Shown here in pieces: positions 54,247-62,424 of a stretch of 64,000 nucleotides of DNA (the first letter of the stretch is position 1; each line of letters begins with the position of its first letter). A program made the translations under genes and the position numbers. Source of the DNA: [Empedobacter] haloabium (GTDB taxonomy: Bacteria; Pseudomonadota; Gammaproteobacteria; Burkholderiales; Burkholderiaceae_D); NCBI GenBank assembly GCA_008011715.2, contig CP136508.1, positions 5,456,001 to 5,520,000 of the forward strand, read 5' to 3'. The notes under the pieces are model-generated. The model did no database searches. It worked only from the letters and a program-made list of their open reading frames with translations, and was not told where the DNA came from.

Positions 54247-55290
54247 CTATTGCCGCGCCGGTTCGCGCAGCCGGGCGACACGCTGGCGACGCCGGCTGCC
54301 GGTCTGCTCCGGCGAGCGCAGGTACGGCGCCACGTTCCGGGCGATGCGAGTCCATTCCGCTTCCGTCATCGGCAGCTGGCGGAACGCCGCCCAGCCTTCG
54401 CGCGGGCGCAGGTTCTCGCCCGATGCCGCGTCGGACCCGTACAGGATGCGGTCCACGCCGATCTGGCGGATGCGCTGCACCAGGTTGGCCGCATCATGTT
54501 CCTTCATGCCGGGCCGCGCCAGCGACGCCACGTCGAAGTACAGCCGGCGCGTGCGGCGGTCCTGCTTCGCCACCGCTTCGGCCAGCACCGACAAGGCATC
54601 GTCCGCCGCCGGATCGTCGTAGCCCGGCCCCGTGCCCGCCATGTGCGCCACCTGCACCGTCACGTCCGGCGCGGCCGGCAGCAGCTCGTCCAGGAACACG
54701 CGGGCCTGCACGGCGCCGTACGGACGGCGCTTCGAGACCGAGGCACGCAGGTGCACGGCGAGCGCCATGCCGTGCCGGTTGGCGGCGGCGAACACCTCCT
54801 TCAGCCGTTTCGCATGCTCGGGGTTTTCCAGCTGGATGTCGGAATTGCCGAAGTGCAGCTTCAGCCCATGCCGCAACTGCGGGTCGGCGGCGCAGCGCGC
54901 GAGTTCGTCGAGCGCATAGTCCTTCAGCGGATTGACGCTGCAGAATGCGCGCAGCCGGTCCGGGAACAGCGCCGCCTGCGCGCCGTTCCAGTCGTTTTCG
55001 GCCCGCACCTTGGCGTATTCGTCGTCGATCCTGCGTACCGGGCTGCCGTACACATACGCCACCGACAGCAGCACGGCGCGGCGGATTCCCGCCGTATCGA
55101 GCAGCGCGATGACGTCGCTGGCCGTGATCGTGGGCGGGCCGCTGCCGGCACCGGTGTCCAGCAGGCGCGCCATCGCGGGGCTGAACAGGTGCTGGTGGTG
55201 GTCGGCGGCCGGGGCCGGCGCGTCGGCCGCCCACGCCGGCATTGGCGCGGCGGCAGCGCACAGCAGTTTCAGGAGGTCGCGGCGCTGCAT
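54247..55290 (-). CDS. Amidohydrolase-family protein with twin-arginine-like signal
   Basis: A 347-residue amidohydrolase (PF04909-type). An N-terminal RRDLLKLLCAAAAPMPAWA resembles a Tat signal, so it is probably exported folded. The metal-binding HHQHLFSP motif (residues 31-38), the GLKLHFGNSD and MALAVHLRA segments and the terminal ILYGSDAA with an aspartate complete the barrel. Relatives include decarboxylases such as 2-amino-3-carboxymuconate semialdehyde decarboxylase and 2-pyrone hydrolases; the substrate is unknown. It is convergent with rapZ and co-directional with the downstream gene set. Confidence 0.85.
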   Translation of the reverse strand: MQRRDLLKLLCAAAAPMPAWAADAPAPAADHHQHLFSPAMARLLDTGAGSGPPTITASDVIALLDTAGIRRAVLLSVAYVYGSPVRRIDDEYAKVRAENDWNGAQAALFPDRLRAFCSVNPLKDYALDELARCAADPQLRHGLKLHFGNSDIQLENPEHAKRLKEVFAAANRHGMALAVHLRASVSKRRPYGAVQARVFLDELLPAAPDVTVQVAHMAGTGPGYDDPAADDALSVLAEAVAKQDRRTRRLYFDVASLARPGMKEHDAANLVQRIRQIGVDRILYGSDAASGENLRPREGWAAFRQLPMTEAEWTRIARNVAPYLRSPEQTGSRRRQRVARLREPARQ

Positions 55291-55303
55291 TGTCCCCTCC
55301 CCG

Positions 55304-56386
55304 TCACAGGTGGCGCAGCGGGTGCGCGTGCGCCGGCCAGGGCGGTTCGAACAAGCGCGCCACCATCTCGTCCGTCACGTTCGCCAGCGCCGGCGGATTC
55401 CAGCGCGGCGCATTGTCCTTGTCGATGACGAGCGCGCGCACACCCTCCAGCACCTCGCCGTGCTCGAACGTGCGACGCACCAGGTTGCGTTCCAGGCGCA
55501 GGCAATCCGGCACGTCCAGTGCCGCGCCGCGCTTGAGCAGCTCGAACGTCACGCACATCATCAGCGGCGAGCGCTGTTCCATCGCGCGCAGCGCCTGGCG
55601 TGCGAACGAGGCATCGTCACCGCGCAACGAGTCCATGATCGCCGCCACCGAAGCGTGGCCGAAATGGCGGTCGATCAGCTCGCGCTGCGCCGCCAGCTCG
55701 CTTTCGCCCGCCGCCGCGCGCAGCGGCCGGGCAAACGTCGCCACCGCCTCGCGCAGGCCGCCGCCCGCCGTGGAATCGATCAGGTCGGACAGCGCGGCCA
55801 GTTCGGCCTGCGGCACGTAATGGTCGGCCAGGCCCAGGTACAGCGCATCGGCCGCGCCCACCGTCAGCCCGGTCAGGCCCAAATAGAAACCCAGGCGACC
55901 CGGCGCGCGCGACAGGAAATGGCTGCCGCCCACGTCCGGGAACAGGCCGATATTTACTTCCGGCATCGCCATCTTGGTGCCGTCCGTTACGATGCGCACG
56001 CCGCAGCGCGGGCCGCCCTGGGCGATGCCCATGCCGCCGCCCATGACGACACCGTCCATCAGCGCAATGTACGGTTTCGGATAGAAATGGATCAGATGGT
56101 TGAGCGCGTACTCTTCCGTAAAGAAATCTTCCAGCAAAGCGCTGCCGCCCTGCGGCGTGGCGTGACCCGCTTCGTGGAAGAAGCGGATGTCGCCGCCGGC
56201 GCACAGTGCCTTGGCGCTGCTGCTGCGCACGACGACGGCCGCCACGGCGGCATCGTCGCGCCAGCGCAGCAACGCTTCCGTCATGGCGCGCACCATGTCG
56301 AGTGACAGCGAGTTCAGGGCCTTGGGACGATCGAGCGTGATGAAACCGGTACCGTTACCGACGCGTGTATGGACGTGTTCGCTCAT
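55304..56386 (-). CDS. 3-Hydroxyisobutyryl-CoA hydrolase-like enoyl-CoA hydratase family protein
   Basis: A 360-residue crotonase-fold protein of the HIBYL-CoA hydrolase class. Features are GFITLDRPKALNSLSLDMV, SSSAKALCAGGDIRFFHE, GVVMGGGMGIAQGG and the catalytic-region MPEVNIGLFPDVGGSHFLSR. The last 110 residues (ERNLVRRTFEHGEVLEGVRALVIDKDNAPRWNPPAL) are the typical C-terminal domain. In valine breakdown it releases 3-hydroxyisobutyrate from its CoA ester. It overlaps nothing and is separated from the acetyltransferase by a 166-bp gap, so it is more likely a neighbour than a member of the polyyne-type cluster. Confidence 0.9.
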   Translation of the reverse strand: MSEHVHTRVGNGTGFITLDRPKALNSLSLDMVRAMTEALLRWRDDAAVAAVVVRSSSAKALCAGGDIRFFHEAGHATPQGGSALLEDFFTEEYALNHLIHFYPKPYIALMDGVVMGGGMGIAQGGPRCGVRIVTDGTKMAMPEVNIGLFPDVGGSHFLSRAPGRLGFYLGLTGLTVGAADALYLGLADHYVPQAELAALSDLIDSTAGGGLREAVATFARPLRAAAGESELAAQRELIDRHFGHASVAAIMDSLRGDDASFARQALRAMEQRSPLMMCVTFELLKRGAALDVPDCLRLERNLVRRTFEHGEVLEGVRALVIDKDNAPRWNPPALANVTDEMVARLFEPPWPAHAHPLRHL

Positions 56387-56493
56387 GGCAGCAGGAATAG
56401 TGAAAGGAAACCTATTCTAGCGCGGTGCCGGGCGAATATTGTGTTGAAAGAAGCAAGCGAAACAGCGTTGGGTTGCCCGCTACGGCCGGGCCT

Positions 56494-56528
56494 GTGTCAA
56501 CATTCGTGCCTGACCCCGATGTTGACAC
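56494..56528. other. Dyad between the HIBYL-CoA hydrolase-like and thiolase genes
   Basis: GTGTCAACAT (56494) and ATGTTGACAC (ending 56528) form 10-bp perfect arms around GTGCCTGACCCC-containing loop DNA. It could be a terminator/barrier at the 3' end of the polyyne-type gene set, but has no T-run, and its loop resembles the GTGCCTGACACC repeat. Confidence 0.5.
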
Positions 56529-56552
56529 GAGCTCGGCCGTATGGCGGATCGA

Positions 56553-57734
56553 TTACACGCGTTCCAGCGCCAGCGCGATGCCCTGGCCGCCGCCGATGCA
56601 CAGCGAGACGACCGCGCGGCGCTCGCTGGTGCGGCGCAGCGCGTGGGCGACCTTGGTCAGCAGGATCGCGCCGGTGGCGCCGATCGGGTGGCCATGGGCG
56701 ATCGCGCCGCCGTCGACGTTGAAGCGCTCGGGGGCGATGCCCAGCTCGTCGCGCACCACCAGGCCGACGGCCGCGAACGCCTCGTTGACTTCGAAGCGGT
56801 CGACGTCCTGCACCTGCCATTGCGCCTGGGCCAGCGCCAGCTTGATGGCCGGTACGGGACCGAAGCCGAACAGGCCCGGTTCGACCGCCGCCACGCCGAT
56901 ACCGCGGATCACCAGCTGTGGCTGCAGCCCCAGCTCGGTCGCCGTGGCGTGCGAGCTGACGATCATGGCGGCGGCGCCCGCGTTCAGGCCGGGCGCGTTG
57001 CCCGCCGTGATGGTGCCGTCCTTGCGGAACGCCGGGCGCAGTTTCGCCAGGCCCGCTTCCGTCGTGTCCGGCCGGTTCGCCTCGTCCTTGGCGAACACCG
57101 TCTCGCCCTTGCGCGTGGTGATCGTGACGGGCACGATTTCCCCCTCGAACCAGCCGGCCGCCTGGGCCGCCGCGAAGCGCTGCTGGCTGACGGCGGCGAA
57201 GCGATCCTGCGCCTCGCGCGACACTTCGTATTTCGCCACCAGGTCTTCCGTGTGCCAGCCGGAATGCTGGTCGGAGAACGCGTCGTTCAGGCCATCGCGC
57301 AGCAGCGCGTCCAGCGCCTGCGTGTGGCCCATGCGCGCGCCGTGCCGCAGGGACGGCATCAGGTACGGGGCCTGGTCCATGTTCTCGACGCCGCCGGCGA
57401 TCACCAGGTTCGACAAGCCGGAACGGATCTGCGCATACGCCGTCACGACCGCCTGCGCGCCGGAGCCGCACACCCGGTTGACCGTGTGCGCCGGCACGGC
57501 GACCGGCAGGCCGCCGTTGACGGCCACCTGGCGCGCCACGTTCATGCCATTGCCAGCTTGCAGCACGTTCCCCATCACCACTTCGTCAACGCGCTCTGGC
57601 GCCAGGCCGGTGCGCTCCAGCAGCGTCTTGACGACGTGCGCGCCCAGCGCGGCCGCCGGAGTGTCCTTCAATGTGCCCGAGAAGGCACCGATCGGTGTAC
57701 GCAGCGCGGAACTGATGACGATTTCATCTTTCAC
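56553..57734 (-). CDS. Acetyl-CoA C-acetyltransferase, candidate polyyne self-resistance thiolase (MasL-like)
   Basis: A 393-residue biosynthetic-type thiolase (condenses two acetyl-CoA). The nucleophile is Cys89 in NRVCGSGAQAV, with His349 (GHPIGATG) and Cys379 (LCIGGGQG). It is the last gene of the desaturase-rich cluster on the minus strand, 46 bp after an alpha/beta hydrolase gene. In the massilin cluster of Massilia sp. YMA4 a terminal acetyl-CoA acetyltransferase gene, masL, is a reported polyyne-resistance gene because bacterial polyynes covalently inhibit this enzyme class. The same context here makes a resistance role the best inference. An ordinary metabolic role (PHB synthesis or ketone metabolism) cannot be excluded by sequence alone. 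Confidence 0.9.
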   Translation of the reverse strand: MKDEIVISSALRTPIGAFSGTLKDTPAAALGAHVVKTLLERTGLAPERVDEVVMGNVLQAGNGMNVARQVAVNGGLPVAVPAHTVNRVCGSGAQAVVTAYAQIRSGLSNLVIAGGVENMDQAPYLMPSLRHGARMGHTQALDALLRDGLNDAFSDQHSGWHTEDLVAKYEVSREAQDRFAAVSQQRFAAAQAAGWFEGEIVPVTITTRKGETVFAKDEANRPDTTEAGLAKLRPAFRKDGTITAGNAPGLNAGAAAMIVSSHATATELGLQPQLVIRGIGVAAVEPGLFGFGPVPAIKLALAQAQWQVQDVDRFEVNEAFAAVGLVVRDELGIAPERFNVDGGAIAHGHPIGATGAILLTKVAHALRRTSERRAVVSLCIGGGQGIALALERV

Positions 57735-57780
57735 GAGGCTCTCCTAAAAGGTTGGAACAGCGGGTTAAGGATGCGCGGGA

Positions 57781-58698
57781 TCAGCCGCGCGCCGGTCCCA
57801 GAAAATCCGCCACGATACCCACCACGCCCGGGTCCTTGAGCAAGCGACGATGGCCCAGGCCGCTGGTGGTGTGCAGTCGCGGGTTGGGCAAATGTTTGAC
57901 GAGCGTTTGTGCCGCCCCATGCGGCACCGTTGTGTCCTCCAGGTCGTGCACGACGAGCGTCGGCAAGGCGATGCGCGGCGCCAGGTAGGTGGCCGCGATC
58001 GTGTCGAACGGCACGCGTTCGCGCGCCTCGATGTGGGCGATGGTCTCGGCCAGCACCCGCTCGGACAACCGCAAGGCCTGGCCCATCGAGCGCGTTTCGT
58101 CGGTCAGCGACACCGGCGCGGAAATCAGCACCAGCTTGTCGGCCGCCAGCCCCTCCACCACCGCGTGGGATATGGCCGCCCCGCCCATCGAATGGCCGAC
58201 CAGCGCGTGCAGCGGGCCCAGGCGTGCACCGACGAAACGCAACGCGCGCGAGAACTGCTGCAGGTTGCCGGTCCAGCCGGCACTGCGGCCATGGCCCGGC
58301 TGGTCCATCAGGATCACCGCCCAGCCGGCCGCGCTGAGCGCCGCGCCGACGTTGGTCAGCTGCAGGCCGTAACCGGCCCAGCCATGCGTCAGCAAGACCC
58401 GCGGCGCATCGCTCGCTGCCGGATAGTGGTACAGCGTGACCGATGCGCCCTCGAACGGCACCTGCTCGACGCGCACGCCCGCCGGCACCTTGGCGCCACG
58501 GGTCGCGCGCTTGGTCGGCAGCGGCGTACGGAACAGCAGCGCCGCTATCCTGACCGCCGTGCCGGGCGCGACCCGTTGCGTCACGCCCAGCGCCAGCCGC
58601 AGCAGCGCCAGAATCAGGTTGCCGGATGGCTTCTTCGACGGCCGCTGCGCGGCAGGACCCGCCGCGCCAGCGGTGGAGTCGTTGGTATCGGTGTGCAT
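57781..58698 (-). CDS. Alpha/beta hydrolase, polyyne cluster (second copy)
   Basis: A 305-residue alpha/beta hydrolase. The nucleophile is Ser170 in GHSMGG, the oxyanion-region motif LLTHGWAGYG is at residue 102, and the C-terminal VVHDLEDTTVP (acid) and TTSGLGHRRLLKD (base His) are present. It is clearly paralogous to the hydrolase nearer the FAAL side of the cluster: the shared pattern includes APVSL, VVHD-ED/LD-VP and TSGLGH-R-L. In polyyne clusters such hydrolases (for example CayF) are thought to release the finished chain from the carrier protein. A role as thioesterase is therefore likely, but the acyl-ester substrate is not shown by the sequence. Confidence 0.85.
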   Translation of the reverse strand: MHTDTNDSTAGAAGPAAQRPSKKPSGNLILALLRLALGVTQRVAPGTAVRIAALLFRTPLPTKRATRGAKVPAGVRVEQVPFEGASVTLYHYPAASDAPRVLLTHGWAGYGLQLTNVGAALSAAGWAVILMDQPGHGRSAGWTGNLQQFSRALRFVGARLGPLHALVGHSMGGAAISHAVVEGLAADKLVLISAPVSLTDETRSMGQALRLSERVLAETIAHIEARERVPFDTIAATYLAPRIALPTLVVHDLEDTTVPHGAAQTLVKHLPNPRLHTTSGLGHRRLLKDPGVVGIVADFLGPARG

Positions 58699-58760
58699 GG
58701 TCCTGCCTCCCTGTCACGCTGCCATCGGGTCACGGCCGCTGCCGGTGCAAGCCCGGCAGC

Positions 58761-58946
58761 TCAGAATTCCACCATCGTGAAATCCTCTTTCTTAACACCG
58801 CATTCCGGGCACGTCCAGCTGTCCGGAATGTCGTCCCAGCGGGTGCCCGGGGCCAGGCCGTCTTCCGGTGAACCGTCCTTCTCGGAATAGATCCAGCCGC
58901 ACACCAGGCACATCAGGGTTTTGTATTCAGCTACGGTTTCAGTCAT
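58761..58946 (-). CDS. Rubredoxin
   Basis: A 61-residue rubredoxin with the four iron-binding cysteines Cys13, Cys16 (MCLVCGWIY), Cys46 and Cys49 (WTCPECG) and the usual aromatic core (WDDIPDSW). It carries electrons one at a time to membrane di-iron oxygenases. The start overlaps the end of the preceding alpha/beta hydrolase gene by 8 bases, so it is embedded in the desaturase cluster and most likely supplies electrons to the desaturases/acetylenase. No rubredoxin reductase gene is in the window. Confidence 0.95.
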   Translation of the reverse strand: MTETVAEYKTLMCLVCGWIYSEKDGSPEDGLAPGTRWDDIPDSWTCPECGVKKEDFTMVEF

Positions 58947-59883
58947 TGCCAGATTCCAGTTCAGTTGAGGTCAGTCGGGCGTCGCCGACGAAGCGGGTGA
59001 TCGATTCCTTGACCGGGGCGGCCGACAGGATGCGGCTGTGCCCCAGCCCGGAGGTCTGCTCCAGGCGCACGTTCTTCAGGCTGCGCAGCAGGCGCTGCGC
59101 CTCGCTCAGCGGCACGACGGGATCGAGCTCGTCGTGCACCACCAGCATCGGGATCTCCAGCGCGGCGCCCAGCACGCTGATGTCCCAGTGGCTGACCGGC
59201 ACGCCGTTCTGCACCAGCAGGCGGTCGTAGATCCGGTCCGTCACCGCACGCGGCAACTGCTGCTGGTGGCTGTTGGCCCAGCGCTCCAGCACCGTGGACA
59301 GCGACACCGGCGCGGCGATCAGCACCATCCGCTGCACAGCCTGGGCGTGCTCCGGGCTGGCCTTGGCGACGGCGGCCACCGAGGCGATCGACCCGAGCGA
59401 GTGGCCGATGATGACCTGTACGTTGCCGAGCGACTTGATGGCGGCGCCGACGGCCGCGACGAAGCGCGTCATCGTGGTCTTGTTGCCAGCCGATTCGCCA
59501 TGGGCCGGCGCATCGAACGCCGCCACCTGGAAGCCCAGCGCCAGCAGCGGCTTGACGAAGCCGATCATGCTGCTGCTGTCGGAACCCCAACCGTGCACCA
59601 GCAGCACGGTGGGGCCGTCGTTCGCCCATAGGTAGCCGCGCCGCACGTCGTCGTTGCCGGCGATGTCGAACGTGCGCGCGCCCAACGGCATGCGGAACTC
59701 GGTCCGCCCGCCTTTCGAACGCGAGCGACCGAACGCGTCGGCCGCGATCCGGCCCGCCAGCTTGGGCGCCAGCCGGCCGCCCAGCCGGTAGCCGGCTTGG
59801 GCCAGCAATGCGCCGATGCCGGGCGCCGGCGGTGCCGCCGGCTGTTGCGCCAGCCGCGGCGAGGGTGATGTGATGTCAGTCAT
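58939..59883 (-). CDS. Alpha/beta hydrolase, polyyne cluster (first copy)
   Basis: A 314-residue alpha/beta hydrolase. The nucleophile is Ser162 in IGHSLGS, the LLVHGWGSDSSSM oxyanion region is at about residue 95, the VVHDELDPVVP acid is near residue 262 and TSGLGHSRIL carries the base His. The first 50 residues are Ala/Pro-rich and variable. The ATG chosen starts MTDITSPSPR; the longer frame runs into the next gene's region. The position after the desaturase gene is the one held by the thioesterase-like hydrolase in known polyyne clusters, so it is the primary candidate for chain release. Confidence 0.88.
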   Translation of the reverse strand: MTDITSPSPRLAQQPAAPPAPGIGALLAQAGYRLGGRLAPKLAGRIAADAFGRSRSKGGRTEFRMPLGARTFDIAGNDDVRRGYLWANDGPTVLLVHGWGSDSSSMIGFVKPLLALGFQVAAFDAPAHGESAGNKTTMTRFVAAVGAAIKSLGNVQVIIGHSLGSIASVAAVAKASPEHAQAVQRMVLIAAPVSLSTVLERWANSHQQQLPRAVTDRIYDRLLVQNGVPVSHWDISVLGAALEIPMLVVHDELDPVVPLSEAQRLLRSLKNVRLEQTSGLGHSRILSAAPVKESITRFVGDARLTSTELESGND

Positions 59884-59921
59884 AGCGTCAGGTCCTGCGG
59901 TTGCCCGGCACGGTGGAAAGA

Positions 59922-61022
59922 TCAGGTATTCGGCACGGAGGAAGCGGTGCGGGGGACGACCGCGCGCCGCTCCGCCGAATCCGTGTAGTAGCCCGAATCG
60001 AGATCGTAGAAGTGGCAGTTGCGGATGACCCACCACAGGTCGCCGAAGCTGAAGTTCTTTTCCCGGATCATCCCTGGATAGGCTTCCTTCAATGCCGCCT
60101 GCGCCTTCTGCAGGTTATAGAACGGCACCACCGGCGCCACGTGGTGGGCGGTGTGGATCGTGATGTTGTGGGTCAGGAACAGCAGCCATTGCGGATAGCG
60201 GTAGTCCGTCGTCACCAGCATGCGGCTGGCGTTGGTGCTCCAGTGCTCCGACGTCAGGAACGGGATGTCGGCCGACGTATGGTGCATCAAGGTCGTCATG
60301 CTGAACCAGGTGTGGATGGCGATCCACGGCAGGAAGAACAGCAGGAAGAAGCCCATCAGGCCCGTGAAATAGATCAGCGCGCCGAAGTAGACGATCGAGG
60401 CCAGCACCACGAACGCGATCGAACGCCGCACGTCGCTGCGCATGTCCTTCTTCGGGAAGAAGCCGGGACGGAAGCCCGACACGATCCAGTAATTGATCGT
60501 ACCGGCCCAGAACAGCCAGGTGCGGGTGCCCATGTAGACGAAGCGCTGGCCCAGCGACATGCGCTTGTACATCTCGCGCGGGATCGGCCGCCAGTCGGTA
60601 TCCATCTCCAGGCTGTTGGTATGGAAGTGGTGCAGGTTGTGCACGTGCTTCCACGAATAGAACGGATACAAGAGCGGCAGCAGCGACAGGTGGCCGATGA
60701 CGATATTCAGCGTCTTGTTGCGCGAGAACGAGTTGTGCCCGCAGTCGTGGGCGATGCAATGCAGCCCCCAGCCGCCCAACCCGGCGATAACGTACAGGGG
60801 CAGGTAGAAGCCCCAGTGCGGCGCATAGGCGACGCCGACGATGGCGCCGATGTAGAGCGCGTAGCTGACGAAGAAGCCCAGCAGGCCGCGCCAGACGCGC
60901 GGTTCGAAATACGCTTTCGGGATCGCTTCGGCCAGGCGTTCGCCTTCGAGCGTCTTGCTCTTGTCCAGGAACGCCTCGAAGTCGGGCCCCGGCGATGATG
61001 GGTAGCTTTTTGCGGACGGCAT
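59922..61022 (-). CDS. Membrane fatty acyl desaturase/acetylenase (delta-12 type), polyyne cluster
   Basis: A 366-residue FADS-like membrane di-iron enzyme. The histidine boxes are His92-DCG-His96 (HDCGH), HNLHH (128-132) and HTAHH near residue 305. It has four to six membrane segments and an FWAGTINYWIVSGFRPGFFPKKDM segment between boxes. The HDCGH-type first box places it with delta-12 desaturases and acetylenases, and not with the two delta-9-like enzymes further upstream. In polyyne clusters this third desaturase is a candidate for triple-bond formation on the ACP-bound chain. It follows the ACP gene by 14 bp. Confidence 0.9.
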   Translation of the reverse strand: MPSAKSYPSSPGPDFEAFLDKSKTLEGERLAEAIPKAYFEPRVWRGLLGFFVSYALYIGAIVGVAYAPHWGFYLPLYVIAGLGGWGLHCIAHDCGHNSFSRNKTLNIVIGHLSLLPLLYPFYSWKHVHNLHHFHTNSLEMDTDWRPIPREMYKRMSLGQRFVYMGTRTWLFWAGTINYWIVSGFRPGFFPKKDMRSDVRRSIAFVVLASIVYFGALIYFTGLMGFFLLFFLPWIAIHTWFSMTTLMHHTSADIPFLTSEHWSTNASRMLVTTDYRYPQWLLFLTHNITIHTAHHVAPVVPFYNLQKAQAALKEAYPGMIREKNFSFGDLWWVIRNCHFYDLDSGYYTDSAERRAVVPRTASSVPNT

Positions 61023-61036
61023 TGTTGTCTCCCAGT

Positions 61037-61366
61037 TTAGGCGGTTGCGTTGAGTCCGAGTTCCGTGGCCAGGTGAGCGCTCAGCTCATCGATGCTTGGG
61101 TGCTCGAACAGCAGCGCCGGCGACAGGCGCTGCTCGACCAGTTTTTCCAGGTCGCCGGAAACCTGCACCGCCACGATCGAATCGAGGCCGTACAGTTCGA
61201 ATTTCTTGGCCGTGTCGATCTCGCTCGGATCGACCTTGACCTGCTTGGCCAGGCGCTTGACCAGCCATTGGCGGATGACTTCCTCGCTCAGCGGCTCATT
61301 GCTTTCCACTTCCTTCCCGCCTTTGCGGAAGAAGCCGAACAGGCCTCCCTTGTTTTCTTGAGACAT
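61037..61366 (-). CDS. Acyl carrier protein, polyyne cluster
   Basis: A 109-residue carrier protein with the phosphopantetheine serine Ser63 in LYGLDSIVAVQ and the following helix VSGDLEKLVEQRLSPALLFEHPSIDELSAHLATEL. The first 25 residues (QENKGGLFGFFRKGGKE) are extra and basic. This resembles PKS/FAAL-associated ACPs more than the housekeeping AcpP. It probably carries the fatty acyl chain loaded by the fatty acyl-AMP ligase while the desaturases act. It is placed between the two delta-9-like desaturases and the delta-12-like enzyme, as in caryoynencin-type clusters. Confidence 0.92.
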   Translation of the reverse strand: MSQENKGGLFGFFRKGGKEVESNEPLSEEVIRQWLVKRLAKQVKVDPSEIDTAKKFELYGLDSIVAVQVSGDLEKLVEQRLSPALLFEHPSIDELSAHLATELGLNATA

Positions 61367-61424
61367 GAATTTCTCCTGGGTGAATGTGAATCAAATAGTG
61401 CTTGTTTATAGTTATAAGGTCAGG

Positions 61425-62405
61425 TTATTGGGTCAGCGCGCGCTTGCGCATCTTCTCGATCGTCTTCTGGTCCGGCTCGCGCAGGTTCCAGACGACGCCA
61501 AGCTTGCCCAGGCCGTACAGCAGCCAGCCGCTCAGGTCGGGCTCCCACCACTTCACGCCGTGGCGGAACGAGCCCGGGAATGCGTGGTGGTTGTTCTGCA
61601 GGCCTTCGCCGAACGTCAGGATGGCGACCGTCCAGTTGTTGGCGCTGTTGTCGTCCGTCTTGAACGGCTTGCTGCCGATCATGTGGCAGATCGAGCCGAC
61701 GCACCATGCCGCCTGGTTGGCCAGGAACACACGCGCCAGGCCGCCGAACAGGAAGCCGCTCCACGCCGCGTCCCACGTGCCGCCGATGGCGCCGCCGATC
61801 GCGGCCGGCAAGGCCAGGCCGAGCAGGATCCACAGGCCGTAGGTGCGGTGGTAGAAGAACAGCTTGCGGTTGGCCAGGATGTCCGGCGCGAAGAAGTTCC
61901 AGCCAGAGACGTCCCGCGCCAGCATCCACGGCATGTGCGCATACCACAGGCCGCGCAGGCGACCCAGCACGCCGGGACCATGCAGGTTCGGCGTGTGCGG
62001 ATCGCCATGCTGGTCGCTGTAGGTATGGTGACGGCGGTGCGTCGTGACCCAGAACATGATCGGGCCCTGCGCGGCCATCGACCCGCAGATCAGCAGCAGG
62101 CCTTCGAAGAACGGCGACGTGTTGAACGTCTTGTGGGCCAGGTAGCGATGGAAGCCCATCGTGATGCCGCCCATGTGCAGGAAATAGAACACGCCGAACA
62201 GCACCACGTCGGTGGTCGACATGCGCCCTTCCAGCGCGCGCTGCACCGCGATCACGAATCCCACCAGCGGAATCAGCATCACGGCCAGCGCCGTGACCTG
62301 CTTGATGGTGGCGCCGATGCCCGTCAATGGCGCGATGCCCGGTCGCAGGGCGGGGCCGGCGGCGCTGGCCGGCTTGGGCGGTAAGGTCTTGGTTTGCGTA
62401 GTCAT
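61425..62405 (-). CDS. Acyl desaturase (delta-9-like) 2, polyyne cluster
   Basis: A 326-residue membrane desaturase. The histidine boxes are His86-RYLA-His91, His123-RRHH127 (HRRHHTYSDQHGDPHTP) and HNNHHAFPGSFRHG near residue 265. It has four hydrophobic segments in the stearoyl-CoA desaturase arrangement. It is homologous to the following (upstream) desaturase over its full length, so the pair arose by duplication. It acts in the inner membrane and, by analogy with characterised clusters, introduces double or triple bonds into the ACP-bound chain. Confidence 0.92.
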   Translation of the reverse strand: MTTQTKTLPPKPASAAGPALRPGIAPLTGIGATIKQVTALAVMLIPLVGFVIAVQRALEGRMSTTDVVLFGVFYFLHMGGITMGFHRYLAHKTFNTSPFFEGLLLICGSMAAQGPIMFWVTTHRRHHTYSDQHGDPHTPNLHGPGVLGRLRGLWYAHMPWMLARDVSGWNFFAPDILANRKLFFYHRTYGLWILLGLALPAAIGGAIGGTWDAAWSGFLFGGLARVFLANQAAWCVGSICHMIGSKPFKTDDNSANNWTVAILTFGEGLQNNHHAFPGSFRHGVKWWEPDLSGWLLYGLGKLGVVWNLREPDQKTIEKMRKRALTQ

Positions 62406-62424
62406 GGCGTTTCCCCGACGATGG

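Noticed and set aside
55304..56386. Inclusion of the 3-hydroxyisobutyryl-CoA hydrolase-like gene in the polyyne-type cluster
   Set aside because: A 166-bp gap with a dyad separates it from the thiolase and its sequence fits valine catabolism; it was treated as a neighbour.
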